Below are positions 21,701-34,118 of a stretch of 64,000 bases of DNA, piece by piece. The position numbers and the translations under genes were made by a program. Position 1 is the stretch's first letter. Every line of letters starts with the position of its first letter. The notes under the pieces are model-generated. The model saw only the letters and a list, made by a program, of their open reading frames with translations, had not been told where the DNA came from and searched no databases. Source of the stretch: Sclerurus mexicanus (Eukaryota > Chordata > Aves > Passeriformes > Furnariidae); the NCBI GenBank assembly GCA_013396755.1, contig VWZF01006901.1:1062386-1126385 (forward strand), given 5' to 3'.

Positions 21701-24700
21701 GACTTACCTCGAAGGACCTGAGTGATCTTTTTCCAACAAGGGACCTTTAGAGATCCTACACCAATGAAATCCAGCATCCGATAGTGACAGTGGAAATCCC
21801 TGCTCCAAATAAACCCACTCAGACACCAGAAAGTATTTCATGTAGGTAGGTGAAACAGGCACCACAGTGAGCACCTATCTTTCAGTTTCTGTCCTTGGCA
21901 ATTACCCATTGATTCATTGGTATTCATTGCAACAGCTCCAAGAGAATTGGCTTGGGTTACAGGGAGTGATCTCATGCTCTTTCTAAAGGTAGTAAGGCAG
22001 AGTTTGACAGTATGATTTATTAAAAACGACATATGAAAGATAATTTATTTCAGTAACAATTAAAAATGTTACCAACCAATCAGCTGCAAAGACTTTTTTG
22101 AATTCCAGAATTCCATGTTTACAGAATTTTCCCATCCCTGTTGAATCATTGTTACTATCTTTCCAGCAGAAAGCCACACTGTGTGCAATAGTGAGTAACA
22201 CCACAAGTTTCCCCTGACTTTTTTTCCTTTAATGATTAATATGTGGTTTTTCTAGTAGAGCCCACTTGAACACTGGCTGAATAACGCATTAACTGTAACT
22301 AATACCTTATTAGTATTAACTTCACAGCTGATTAGAGCAACTGTTTTGCCCGGCCACTTGTGGATTTTAAGAAAACACTAGTTGTATCACAAGCAGACAA
22401 ATTGGTAATCAAAGAAGCCAAGAAATGCTCTTAAGTCCACCAAAAAAAGTGTGCCTGTTCATTAGAACAATTATAGATTGACCATGCAGTTAATTGTGCC
22501 AGAAGTCCTGAAGCAGTTATAGGCTGCTGAATGCCATTAGATCAAATGAACAACTTGAGAGTAAGAAAGTAAAATAACTAACCTGGAAAGGAAAGATCAA
22601 AGCTGGACATAAGAGAAGCATATTTTTATAAACAGTTGTTTATTAGGGAGAAAATAATTTGGAGAGGAAAAAAGTAAGGGGTTTAATCTGCTTTGCAAGG
22701 TTCAGAAGAAGTTATAGCAGATGATATACTGATATACTGACCCTCCCAACTTATCGGGAGCTCTATCACTTCTAAAAAGCCCACATTTCACAGATATAGC
22801 AATGAGGTAGAAGAAGAAACCTCTTTATAGAGCAAGGTGTCCTTCATTTCCTATCCTAATGCCAATTACAGCTATAGTCTTTCTTCAGAGGTGACAACAA
22901 AAGCATGTAAGCACATGCTTAACTCACCTCTGTTCAAAGAAGGCATTTTAATTAACTGCAAACACATGTCTAAGTCCCTTCCTTGATAAAGCTGCTTTCC
23001 TGAATCAGGACATAAGAGTGAATTTCATGCACAGCAATGTGAACAGTAATATTCACTTTTCATTTGTTTTATTTTTCATTACAAGGAACTGATTTGTTTA
23101 TGTAGGTAACTGGACACTGAATGCTTCTTTTGGCTTTGGTGTTACTGACTGGATCTAATTTGAAGAAACTGTGTAAGGACAGCTACCAGAGAGAGACGCT
23201 GCCTGCAAGAAATGCAGCCTAAAATGAACACTGACAGCCTTGAAGTGGAACAGACAGAGGGAGTCATGTTTGCCAGAGTCCCACAAGCCTTCATTAAAAG
23301 CAGACAGGTCTGATGACTGCACAGAAAGGGGAAAAGTTAGGTGTTAAAAGGAGGCAGTGTGCTCTGTAATATGTGACTGCATCAGTGGTTTATATGCAGG
23401 GTTTCACCTTTTCCAAGTGGAAAGGCACAGAGTGATGAAGAGCCCTCCGTGGTGGAGATCTCTCCACTTGCAAACCTGCGCAGAAATTCAAAGCGAAAAA
23501 GCAGTGACTTTATTTACTCAGCAAACATGCTGAGTAATAGCAAAACTCCCAACCAAAGTCCTGTTCTTCCCACAGCGCTCAGCTGGCTTAGGAGAGCTCA
23601 GCAGCACTCAGTACAAAACATTTCCCCTCAGAACAGGCGACAAGCAGCAGCTTTCTGTTCAGCCCTGGCACCTGGTTCTGGGGTGGTATGAAGCTGCGTG
23701 GCAGAGATTGAGAGTTACTTCTCCCCTCAGAACGCAGAGCATTTATGATAAGTAAACAGATTTTAAATGGGTCCTTCCACATGTGTGGACCGGAAGCTGA
23801 GCCGAGAAAGAATTGTGTGAGTCACGAACAATGCCTGGAAGCCTAAAAAAGAAAACACAACAAAAATTCCAGAGTCCTCCTGACTCTGAAGACAAAGTAT
23901 TCTCCTCAAAAGCATAGGCAGGAACAAAATGTCCCCCTGTAACACACCATTTATGGCATCATTAGGTACCTTTATCAGTCACTTTCCCATTAGTCTTAAA
24001 ATTGATAGTGTTGCCAGATGGACAGCCCTAAATTTAGGAACTACCCCTGTTCCCCTTGGCTGCTGGTGTACAGCAATAGAATAGAAGGGCCTGTAAACAG
24101 CAGTGTACAGCACACTGGCTTATGAGAAAAAGTCTGGGGAAGAGGTAGCAGTGTGAACTCCTGTGTGGTCCAGATGCTGGTCTGTGCCTGGCATGTCCAG
24201 AAGAGGGACTGGATTGCCACAGGGGGATTATTCATCAAAGTCCCCATGTTTGAAGCCCCTGGAGACAACAGTGGCTGCTGAGTCAAAACTATACAGCAGC
24301 CCTATTCACTGGGGAGCAGTGGAAGGCCTGAGAAACCATTATTACTCCCTGCCTGGGAAGAAACCACACCCTCCCATTCTCCTGAGGTATATGGTCCATG
24401 TCTTGTGGCTTTTGGCCCCAAGAGGAATTCAGCATTCAGTCTGGTACAGTAAGAAGAAAAGCTATTCCTGGACATGGATAAGGATCAAGAGCACGCCATC
24501 CTCAGACTGCAGCACAGTGATCAGAGGTATGGGCATCCTTGATCAGATTAGGAGGTCTCATAGTGAAGAAATGTTTAAAGGGTCACAAATTGATCTGAAC
24601 ATACTAAGAAAGAAGCCCAAAAAGCCCTAACTCTCCTCCTCAAGTCAGGCAAAGCTCTTGACACAGTTTATGTTTAATGCTGGTGAAGTTTTATTTATCC

Positions 24701-26094
24701 GGGTGGTACTGATATTGATATCCTGTATATTTCCCTCAGGAGGGGACTGAGTACTTTTAATGAAGAAAATTGTGACGACATCACAGGGGCAACCAACTAA
24801 CGCTCAGTTTCAGCAATTCCTGAGGTCAAGCCAATGAGACATACTAAACTCCTTGTCCTTCCTGCCTTCCTAGCTAAATTCCACTGGATTAACACTATTC
24901 CCGGTAAAATAACTCACCTCATCTACAGGAAATAAAAAGGTTTGAGGTGTACCAGTTTCTTTGACCCATATATCCTAAATTTGTGTAGGTCTTCCTTGTC
25001 AACTAATGGCCTTGTGTGGGAGTGAGGAGGAGAGGACGCAGGCATGTTCCGTTTCTGTATAATTGCCAGTTGACTTCCTGATTATTCACTTCTTAGTGAC
25101 AGTAGGGCACATGGAAAGCCAGGCAGGTGAGGAGAATGTTACAGCAACCTAATTGCTGACTCTCTTTACAGCAGTCATTAAAGCATTTCATGTGCATCCC
25201 TACCGCTATGCTATGCACATAGCAGACCTGGATTTTGACACAAGGATAATGTCACAGAAAACAAGGTTTGGGGTCACAGGTCAGTAGAGGAGTGCCTGTG
25301 GTATCCAAGCCACGTCTGCCATGCAGAAAAGGTTAAGCAAAGGTGAGAGGATGACACACAGAGACTAGAGCAGCGTGGTGTCCAGGTGTGGGCTCACAGG
25401 GACGCTCCCAAGCTCAGGGGAAATCTGTCCTGAATTACTGCTCTCAGTTATGCTTGCTGATAAATCTTTCCTTGTCAGAACGTAGACTCCTTCTGTCATT
25501 TGGCTAATGAAATGAAGTTGGGAGTCTTTGCACAGACCCCGAATCACATTCCCTTTGGAACCTCTAGGCTTTTGTGTTCTTGCTGGATCTTCCTTCTCAG
25601 GGCACCGCTTTCCTTCCTGCCTGTTTGTACATGTATTCACACACACAGCTACACCTCTACAGCCGCAGAGAGCCATGGCTGGCTGTTCCTCTTGCTCCTC
25701 ATGGAATGTTCCTTGGCGCTGCCTCTGGCTGCCGCGTTTGTTGGCTCCCTGGAACACAGCAGGCAAAGAGAGGGCTCACCTCTGCTTTTTTGTAATTTAT
25801 TTTTTTAATTACATTTTTGTGGGGGGTTTTGTGCATTTTTTTTTTTTTTTTGTCTGGATGTCTCAAAACATTTGCTTTCCCTTTCCTAACTACAAGTGTA
25901 ATAAGCCAAACAGTATCCAGGCACTGACCTTTTAGCATCGACACATATTTTCTGTATTAATGACGATACAATGTCAGAACCCTTAACAATTGTTTAATAC
26001 AATAACAACCATGACAATATCCTTCCATAAAGAGATACCACTCTGCCGCATTGTACAGCTTGCTTTTCGAAACTCCGAGCAAAACTCCTTTTTC
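18757..26094. other. Intergenic region upstream of SLC30A1
   Basis: No gene recognised. It contains a perfect 10-bp hairpin (18923-18946), GC-richer patches near 21050-21600 and 24150-24600 with short ORFs in several frames and no domain, and a 16-base T run at 25836-25851. The final part should be the distal promoter of SLC30A1, but the GC-rich core is missing in the gap that follows. Confidence 0.55.
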
Positions 26095-26495
26095 NNNNNN
26101 NNNNNNNNNNNNNNNNNNNNNNNNNNNNNNNNNNNNNNNNNNNNNNNNNNNNNNNNNNNNNNNNNNNNNNNNNNNNNNNNNNNNNNNNNNNNNNNNNNNN
26201 NNNNNNNNNNNNNNNNNNNNNNNNNNNNNNNNNNNNNNNNNNNNNNNNNNNNNNNNNNNNNNNNNNNNNNNNNNNNNNNNNNNNNNNNNNNNNNNNNNNN
26301 NNNNNNNNNNNNNNNNNNNNNNNNNNNNNNNNNNNNNNNNNNNNNNNNNNNNNNNNNNNNNNNNNNNNNNNNNNNNNNNNNNNNNNNNNNNNNNNNNNNN
26401 NNNNNNNNNNNNNNNNNNNNNNNNNNNNNNNNNNNNNNNNNNNNNNNNNNNNNNNNNNNNNNNNNNNNNNNNNNNNNNNNNNNNNNNNNNNNNNN
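26095..26495. other. Assembly gap (401 N)
   Basis: Undetermined bases. The sequence resumes inside SLC30A1 exon 1 in very GC-rich DNA, so the gap most likely covers the CpG-island promoter, 5' UTR, start codon and the first about 55-65 codons. ORFs spanning the gap are artefacts. Confidence 0.99.
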
Positions 26496-26910
26496 TTCGC
26501 GCAGCGCACCCGCGCCACCAAGAAGAACACGTTCGGGTGGGTGCGGGCCGAGGTGATGGGCGCCCTCGTCAACGCCGTGTTCCTCACCGCCCTCTGCTTC
26601 ACCATCCTGCTGGAGGCCATCGAGCGCTTCACCGAGCCCCACGAGATCCAGCAGCCGCTGGTGGTCATCGCCGTGGGGGTGGCGGGGCTCATCATCAACC
26701 TGCTGGGGCTCTGCCTCTTCAACCACCACGGCGTCGGCGGCCACGGGCACGCCCACGGGCACGGGCACTCGCACCGGCAGCAGCACCCCCGCGCCGGCAC
26801 CAAGCCCCAGCAGCCGCCCGGCGACGGCGGGGCTGCGCTGCACCGCGACGAGACCAGCACCCTGGTGGAGAACTGCAGCAGCTCCAACGGGGTCAGCCAG
26901 GAGAAGCTGG
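26496..26910 (+). CDS. SLC30A1: SLC30A1 exon 1, 3' part
   Basis: Codons run from the first base after the gap (Phe of FAQRTRATKKNTFGW) and end with one base before the donor GTAAGC at 26911. It encodes the end of the TM2-TM3 loop, TM3 (about residues 23-43 of the visible part), TM4 (53-76) and the His-rich loop (77-97), then a Ser/Asn-rich stretch. GC content is very high, unlike exon 2. Confidence 0.95.
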
Positions 26911-27060
26911 GTAAGCCCGGGAGGGGCCCTCTCCCCGAGCGCGGCCGGGGGCAGCGCGGTCCCGCCCGGCTCGCCCTGTGCCCCTGGTCGGGGAAGGGGC
27001 GAGAAACTTTGTGGCTCTCGCACCTCCGCCTCGCACCTCCCCTTGAGGTGCCCTGAGCTG
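26496..27060. promoter_or_regulatory. 3' part of SLC30A1 CpG island
   Basis: Dense CG dinucleotides through exon 1 and the first about 150 bp of the intron, falling off near 27060. The left edge is lost in the gap. Such islands normally mark the start of a widely expressed gene. Confidence 0.7.
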
Positions 27061-30000
27061 CGTGCTTGTCTCGCAGACAGGTCAGAGTGTAAAAGAGTCT
27101 TAGGATAAAGCGGTTCGCCGTGGGAAGTGTTGGTTCTGCTAGGCGAGGCACATGACAAGTGTTTCTTGCCTAGCGACACTTGCTGTCACAAGGCGCTGCC
27201 CTAATGCCACCCGAACTGGCCGCACATCAAATGGGGCTTTGGTCCCGGCTGGCTGCTGGACCGCTCCATTGGGGCACCTATCAGCTACTTGTCAGCTACC
27301 TGCGAAGCTCCTCTCCATCCAAACGCAACATGCTGGAGTATATTCCACTGCAGTAATGTAGTTCTTCGTGGCATCCGTATTAATAGAAGTATTGGAAATT
27401 GCCAGTCAAAACTGTGGAAGTTGGAATGTGGAGGTCGCTGGTGTCAGAGCACACGAATGGTGTCTTGGAATGAGTTTTCTTTAGCTTTCTAGAGCATGCA
27501 CCTTCCCACTCAGCTGCACACAGACGTAAATTTAAAACCTTCCCTTCCCAATCATGGTCAAACTGTCTGTTTCGTGGGTGGGAATTTCTTGTGCTATTTT
27601 TTAATGGATCCAGAAGCCTGGATTTTGAAGTTGCTTGGTGGAAGCCAAGTCCTGCAGGCTAGCAGAGTGAAAGGTGCGTGATTGCCACTTCTCTACTCAT
27701 ATGGCATCCTTGTCACCTGGAGGAAGGGGCTTCATTCAGGCTTCAGAACCCATGTCTCTGTCCTTCAGTTTCGGGGTGCCATCAAGAGACCGTTGTTTTA
27801 GCTTACACTGAGCTTTAAATGGGCAGAGTGAACTTTGATACAGTTTTGGTTTCTCTGTGGTCAGAGGTTCCAGTATACATTTGAGAAACAGCAGTTTCTG
27901 TTTCTCTGACTCCATGTTGACTTTGGAAAGACAGGTTTTGTAAGAGGATAGGAGAGTTCCTCTCAATACACTTACACCATTTTCTTGACCACATAATAAA
28001 GCTCTTAATGTTGTTTTAGTTCCAAAAAAGATATCCTAATAATTAGGTTCAAACAACGTAAAAATTCCCTTAACCATATGTCTTGGCTTGGGAATTTTTC
28101 TTACATGGTAAAAAGTTGTGCTTTTAGCCAAGTTTTGGACTAGTTGGACCAAAAGATTACCTTATAGCGTGGATTAAAATGTATACTGTTTTGAGCTAAT
28201 TTGTCTGGAATGTCTCATGGATGTGCTTCTGGCAATAACAAATAATTTGTTGTGGGTATTTAGGTGGTAATAGGGCATAATTTTGGTCACAGTGAAACTT
28301 TGAAATAAGTTTGTATTTCCTTCTGTGCCCTGTCGTGATTATGTAATGGATGGAGTTATTCACAGTTTACCCATGGAAGGGTTACAGGTAAAGGTGATTG
28401 GAGACTTGGGAGAAAAGATGTAAGATGTATAGGTGAAGACTAGGGTGGTCCTGTGCCTTCTCTGGAAATTGCAAGGAGGGGTAGTCCCTGATTTCCTAAG
28501 GTGGAAGTGGAAAGTTAGGGATAGCCGTAGGGTCTAGTCCTGCACAGGCATTTTTGTGCATACACTTTATGTAAAGTACTCAGTTTATGGTTGGATTTCA
28601 ATGAGCATATTTCAGATGGATGTGTTTTAAGCATTTGCCATTAAAAACATTCTCAAGAGCTTTCTGGAACTGTGTTTGCTGTTACCCTCTCTTACAGATA
28701 GCTCTGCTGACTTTTCAGCTCTCCTTTATTCCAAGAACTTGGTACAGAGCAGAGTGTTCCTCTTTCCTTGCTTCCATCATGGGCCTTGAGGTCTGAACTC
28801 TGTAACCTGAGATATTTCCCTCTAATTTATTGACTTCTCTGCAAAGTTACAGGTCCCATGTTCCCTAGCTCCTAGAGGTAGTGTGGAAAATGTAGCTGGA
28901 GCTTTAGGGCAGAAACGGGAGGCGTGAGGTAATGAGCCTGGGGCTTGGAACTCCGTGCTCAGCTGCCTTCTAGGAGCCCACCCCTTCTTCAGAGGAAAGG
29001 ACTTGTGCACTCTTTATGATTGCAGAATTGAAGCCATGAGAGCAGACCAGCAGAAGCTGCAGATCTTATTAGTGTGTTAATGTTTGCAAAGCTCTGAACT
29101 GAATAACCTCAAAAGCAGTAAGAGCTCCTTGTCTCAGTTTGTCGTGCCAGGGGCCAGTGCTTGTTGTGTTTCTCTAGCACTTGAAGTGTCCAAAGAAGAA
29201 CTTTTGAAGAGGTTAATCGTGTAAACTTCTTTCAAATTTAAACAACAGATGATGATTTTTCTTTCAGAAAACATTCTTTGTAATTATGTGTGTGTTTATT
29301 CCTGTGTAGCTGGTTGGCTGTGTTGGAGTGGTAAAAATTGCAGACAGTTCTGAAAAAGGAGGGCACTAAAATGTTCTTGTATGTTTTGCACCGTCCATGA
29401 CATGGCTTTGGACATAAGAAGCTGTTATGTCACTCAACAGCTGTATGTCACTTGCGTGAGAAATGTAATTTATTTATTTATAAATTATATTCTGAAATAT
29501 AAATATCACTAGCTCATAGCCTCTGAGAGCTTCAGTGATAACTTACACTGGCCTATGGTCAATACTGCTGATAAATTCTGCGTTTCAGAGCTAAAAGCTC
29601 AGCTAATTGTCTCTGACAGTCCTGCTGGCTCCATGCACCATCTCGGAAAAACTTCCTTTTCCTTGAATTCAGAAGCCTTTTGAAAAGACACTGCTAAACC
29701 TGAAGTGAAGTTACTATACAGCTGTATTCATACAGCTTTTGAGCTTCTGGCTTCCAAATTTTGATATAAAAGAGCAATGCAATCCTATGGTTTAAGAGAG
29801 ATTTTAGCAGTGTAATTCGTCTTCTGGTGTTTCGAAAGAGGAAACTAATGTAACTAGCTGAGCTACTTCACCAGCTTTTTTCCATGTGCTTTGTAGTTCT
29901 GCATTTTGTTTAAGAAACAAACATTTGAGTAATCAAATTGTTAAACAGCTGGAAAAGGTGAAAGTAGTTTTTCAGTAGAATAAATTAAAACACAGTCATC

Positions 30001-31142
30001 TTCATTCCTTGCCACTCTACATCTTTAAGCTCCATGTAGAAACAGTTGCCTTCTAGATCGTCTGGGTTACTTATTATGACAACTGAGTATTTCTCAGTCA
30101 GAGAAAATGTTGCTGTGTGGGTAGAGTTGCTTGCTTTTTGGTGGCATGTTTATTGTTGGATATTATAAGAAATTACAGTAATGTGTTGTATTATAAGCAT
30201 CTCCCTAACTGTTTTATTGTTTTCTTGTCAGGTGATATGAAAGATGACATGACTGACCTACAAGTGAATGGGAACGCTGGCCATTATCCTCTGGATGAAG
30301 AGGAAGTTGAAGAAGACTCCAGTGCACAACTTAATATGCGTGGAGTTTTTCTGCATGTTTTTGGAGATGCCTTAGGTTCAGTAATTGTGGTATTGAATGC
30401 CTTGCTCTTTTATGGGTTGTGGAATCCATGCCCCGAAGATGGGCCTTGCTTTAATCCATGTGTCAATAATCATTGCATGGAAAATGCTACTTTATCCCAA
30501 ACACTGGGCAGAGCTAACAAGTCTGAGCAAGAGAGCATTACAGTGGCTGGTCCTTGCTGGTTGCTATATTTAGATCCCGTCCTTTGTTTGATTATGGTCT
30601 GTATACTCCTTTACACAACTTACCCATTACTTAGGGAGTCAGCCCTAATACTTCTACAGACTGTTCCCAAGCAAATAGATGTTCATTCGTTGAACTCAAA
30701 GTTACGTACCCTTGAAGGAGTTGAAGCAATCCATGAATTACACATTTGGCAACTAGCAGGCAGTAGGATCATTGGCACTGCTCACATCAAGTGTCCTGAC
30801 CCTTCCACATACATGATGGTGGCAAAGCGCATTAAAGAGATCTTTCATGACGAAGGGATTCATGCAACTACCATTCAGCCTGAGTTTGCCAGCGTTGGCT
30901 CTGAATCAGGGAGAGGGAAATGTGAGTTGCCTTGCAGGACTCAATGTGCTTTGAAGCAGTGTTGCGGAACAGGAGAAGATAGTACTGCAAAGAAGACAGA
31001 AAAATCTTCGTCACTTAGTATTTCTTGTTCAGAAGTTGTCATTGAATTTCCAAAAACGAGGAGGACTAAGTCGGAGAGCATCCCTTCAGTGAAGCTAGAG
31101 GCAAATATCGATCAAAATGAGCAGTTTGAGTCATCTTTGTAA
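26496..31142 (+). CDS. SLC30A1: SLC30A1, zinc exporter ZnT1 (5' end in gap)
   Basis: ZnT1 is a plasma-membrane cation diffusion facilitator that exports cytosolic zinc. Two coding segments are visible, 26496-26910 and 30232-31142, joined in frame through a Gly codon, giving 441 residues against 507 in human; the missing N-terminus (TM1 and the first HxxxD zinc site of TM2) falls in the gap. Seen in order: NTFGWVRAEVMGALVNAVFL of TM3, TM4, a His-rich cytosolic loop with HGHAHGHGHSH, TM5 with HVFGD, the second zinc-site His and Asp, an extracellular loop with NAT and NKS glycosylation sequons, TM6, then the C-terminal domain (LQTVP, ELHIWQLAGSRI, a Cys-rich CRTQCALKQCCG) and a C-terminal FESSL. 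It follows NEK2 on the same strand. Zinc-induced MTF1 control is known for the family, but the promoter is not visible. Confidence 0.97.
26911..30231 (+). other. SLC30A1: SLC30A1 intron 1
   Basis: A 3.3-kb GT-AG intron, GC-rich for the first 150 bp, then AT-rich. No internal gene or recognisable transposon. Reading on from exon 1 stops near 27056. Confidence 0.85.
30232..31142 (+). CDS. SLC30A1: SLC30A1 exon 2 (TM5-TM6, C-terminal domain)
   Basis: The acceptor TTGTCAG ends at 30231. Two bases complete the split Gly, then 302 codons to TAA 31140-31142. An open frame extends upstream from 30117, but that part is intron. The acceptor choice is supported by the matching phase and by similarity that resumes in the acidic loop before QLNMRGVFLHV. 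Confidence 0.97.
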
Positions 31143-32600
31143 CTCCCTGAAGGGTGCTACCTGAGTTGTGGTAACTTTGTCAACAGCTGTGTTGCAAGAG
31201 GAAGAGACAGACGTTTGAGATGCAATTTTGCCAAGTAGTGTAATTGCTGAAGTCCTTGTTCTTGTCATATTGCTAAATATAGAATGCTTGTTTTAAAGAA
31301 TATAATGTCACTGTCATGATACAATGTGTTTGTGTTGGCTTTGTTTGACTGCGACAGACAGAAAGTGCATCGATGCTGTAACAACTTCAGCAAACCAGTT
31401 TCGACATTGCAGCAGAGACACTTTTGGCTGTGCTTCAAATTAAAATATTTTTTTCCATCGAAAAGGTATTTGAGGGATAAGCATGTAGGAACTCAGTTTG
31501 TGTTACATATTTCTTGGACCTACTTTTTCCTTTAATATTTGATTTGTAGATATTTTAATATATTGTTTATTTAGAAGCCCTGAGAAAACCAAAGTTCATA
31601 GAACACTTTTGAAGATGTAACTACTAAAAACTGGAAACCACTTTGCAGTTTCACATATTTTTCTTAAAGCTATGTAACGATAATAAATGTGAAGGCATTT
31701 CAACTGAATTTATCACACTTTTTGAAGAGAACATCCTGTGATTGTTAGAAATTGTCCCCACTTCTTTTGGTAAGGTAGTGAAGTAATTGAGAACAACAGA
31801 TGTGAAAGGGGTTTTTTCTATCAGAATGGAAGTTCGAGCTACTGTATACTGCTCTGTGATCAAGATGTGAGACTAACTGATACACTAACACATACTTTCA
31901 TATTTTATGGATTTTTCTGGTGTTTTTTCTTACTTTCAAGTTGTGTCATGGAAATCTTCAATATTTAAAGAACCCTTGACTCACAGTGCTATGAATGAAG
32001 AGCTGGAGCTTCATGTTTAACTAATGCTGAGTGTACTAAGATAAAATAATTAGTTATGTCAGTAAGTGTGCTGTCGGGGAACGTATGCCAAGCACTGACA
32101 GTATAATTTATGCTTTCCAGCACAGGCAGCAGGTTTGCAACAAGTAACATAGTGGTGCATTTTGCTTCTAGTTGAGTGTGAGCACTTGCAGTGACTGCAG
32201 TCCTGGTCCCCACCATGTCCTCACGAGCCCTCCATGACTTCTGAGGAAGTGGTGCAGGGAGTAGGATTTCATCCACTGTATTTCACACCTTGAGATGTTT
32301 ATGTATCACATAATGTCACTTATTAAGTGTCCAAATCTATGGTTTAATATCTTGACTCAGTTAATTGACAACTGGCTCTAAAGAAGCTGTTACAGTATGC
32401 TGCCAGCTTGCACCTTAGCAGAGGAGAAAGTGGTCAGTGAATGCTGTAAATTTGGCAGAGACTAGATGAGAGTTGAAGATAAAACATACAAGAAATGCAA
32501 TCTAAAACCCTGACCCTTTTGATCCACTCTCATGTTATGTATGGGAACTAATGTCTTGTGATTAATTGACTGCTCCTGTGCTCAAAACTGGAAAACAACT
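31143..32600 (+). other. SLC30A1: SLC30A1 3' UTR and flank
   Basis: AT-rich, non-coding. AATAAA occurs at 31682-31687; the true transcript may run much further, since the mammalian 3' UTR is long. Confidence 0.55.
31682..31687 (+). terminator. Candidate SLC30A1 polyadenylation signal (AATAAA)
   Basis: The first canonical AATAAA I noted after the stop, 540 bases downstream. Another AATAAA lies at 34552-34557, so alternative ends are possible. Confidence 0.35.
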
Positions 32601-32609
32601 CAGATCTTC

Positions 32610-32775
32610 CATTGTTTGCTCTGTGACTCTGGATGTGATAAACACTTTGCCTCTGTTTCCCTGTCTTAAAATGGGGATAATACCTACCTCACAGGGGTGT
32701 TGTGAGGCTTAACTCTTGTGTGAAGAGCTCTGAGATCTGTTATTGGAAGGCACTGGAAAGAGTATAAGATACTAG
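32610..32775 (+). repeat. Ancient MIR-type CORE-SINE relic
   Basis: Reads CTGTGACTCTGG, CTCTGTTTCCCTGTCTTAAA, ATGGGGATAATACCTACCTC, ACAGGGGTGTTGTGAGGCTT and then GAAGAGCTCTGAGATCTG. This is the CORE region and 3' part of MIR-like amniote SINEs (MIR1_Amn type), in plus orientation. The tRNA-derived head is not recognisable. Confidence 0.85.
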
Positions 32776-33169
32776 ATTATGTGGTATTTACTACTACTAC
32801 AAACGTATTGCAATACCTAGGCACAGAGGAAATTGAGGATAGTTTTGGCCTTATGAAATTCTTTGATGCTATGGTTTTCAGGTTTTTAACAGTATTTAAA
32901 TGTAGATTTTTTAAAAAGGAATGTTTTGTTAGTGAAGGGAATGTAGCCTTGCCTCCAGATACACCTCCACCTTGCTAGTTTGCATTTCTAATGTGTGTCT
33001 CATATTGTTATTGCTTCTCATTAGTTTCAAAATAGTCCTGCTGCTCATCAGACCTGTATTGGCCCAAGTCATGTCAGTGGTCTTACCCAGCCTCTCAGCA
33101 GAGCATCGCAGTCAACTCTTGATTATCCATGGGTGGATTACCAGCGTAGTGTATTACCTGTGCAGTCTG

Positions 33170-33450
33170 CAGAGCCCAGACTAGCCCTGCATGGCACACC
33201 CGCGCGCTGGCCGAGTGCTGTGTGCCGAGGCATTGGAAAGGTGGAGGCGCTCGGTCCGCTTGCACGGGAGCCCCATGTGCCAGGGTGTGTTGGCCTGGGT
33301 GCAGCACAGCACCGGGCACTTATTTTGCCTCTTGGCTGCTCACATGCACCTGCAGGAAGCTGCGGATTGTGGATGGGTCGGTTCAGCTTTGTGCTGGCTT
33401 GGGGATGTTGGTGCTTCACAGCCACCAGCATCGCTCACCTTTTTCTGTGT
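33170..33450. other. Isolated GC- and CpG-rich patch
   Basis: About 280 bp with several CG dinucleotides (for example ACCCGCGCGCTGG) inside otherwise AT-rich DNA 2 kb past the SLC30A1 stop. Open frames exist on both strands but no protein domain is recognised. Confidence 0.5.
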
Positions 33451-34089
33451 TTATGCTTGTTGTACAGTCTCATAAACTAACTTAAACATGTTAATATAGT
33501 ATTTATATATGTTTTTGTTTTGTCTGAATTATCTTAACTCTTTCTTCTGTTACCTGTATATGATCTAGAGTTGACTGTTTAATGAGATCTTGTATGAGAC
33601 TACATTTGCAGAGCATGCTACCACTGCTAATATACTACAGAGTGTTAAGCAAGTACATTTTGAAATGAACAAAGTACTATTTTTTTTAAAAATATGTATC
33701 CTTGCTTTTTATGGTAAACTCACTAATTATTTTGATCACTAGTTTAAAATTGGTCTCAATCTTTAGTTGAGGTCCTGCTGTTTATCACTAATGCACCATA
33801 GGACTACTGCTCTTTAGTACTGTGACTGACTGTGACTTCTCTCTTGTTGCTCTTATAAAAAGAGAGCAACTATTAAGTCATAACAGTTCCCATCACTGGT
33901 TAACAGTCTCAGTAAATGCATCTGGATAGATGAAGTTGTAGTCACTAATTCCACTTTAAACTATTTAATCTTTCCTTTTTGTGCCAGAAGTCATATTTTT
34001 CTATTTCTGTGTCCATTGCAGGCAATGGCTAGCATAAAAGACAAAAAGCTCTCTCCCTTGTTATTTTAATTACCAGGACAGGATGCAGA

Positions 34090-34118
34090 TGTGATGATGA
34101 TGATGATGACGGTGATGG
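34090..34118 (+). repeat. Short (GAT)n microsatellite
   Basis: Several consecutive GAT units with one interruption, in the SLC30A1 downstream flank. Confidence 0.75.

Noticed and set aside
24163..24630. 155-codon plus-strand ORF
   Set aside because: No recognisable domain, no splice context and ordinary composition; likely chance.
25983..27179. Long open frames of 171-398 codons spanning the gap on both strands
   Set aside because: Most of their length is N. Only the plus-strand frame beginning at 26496 is coding (SLC30A1 exon 1).
26911..29000. TGCRCNC-type metal response cores in the SLC30A1 intron
   Set aside because: The core is degenerate and occurs by chance; no cluster was seen, and the real promoter is in the gap.
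33846..33870. 8-bp hairpin GTTGCTCT/AGAGCAAC
   Set aside because: Too short to be notable in 64 kb without conservation data.
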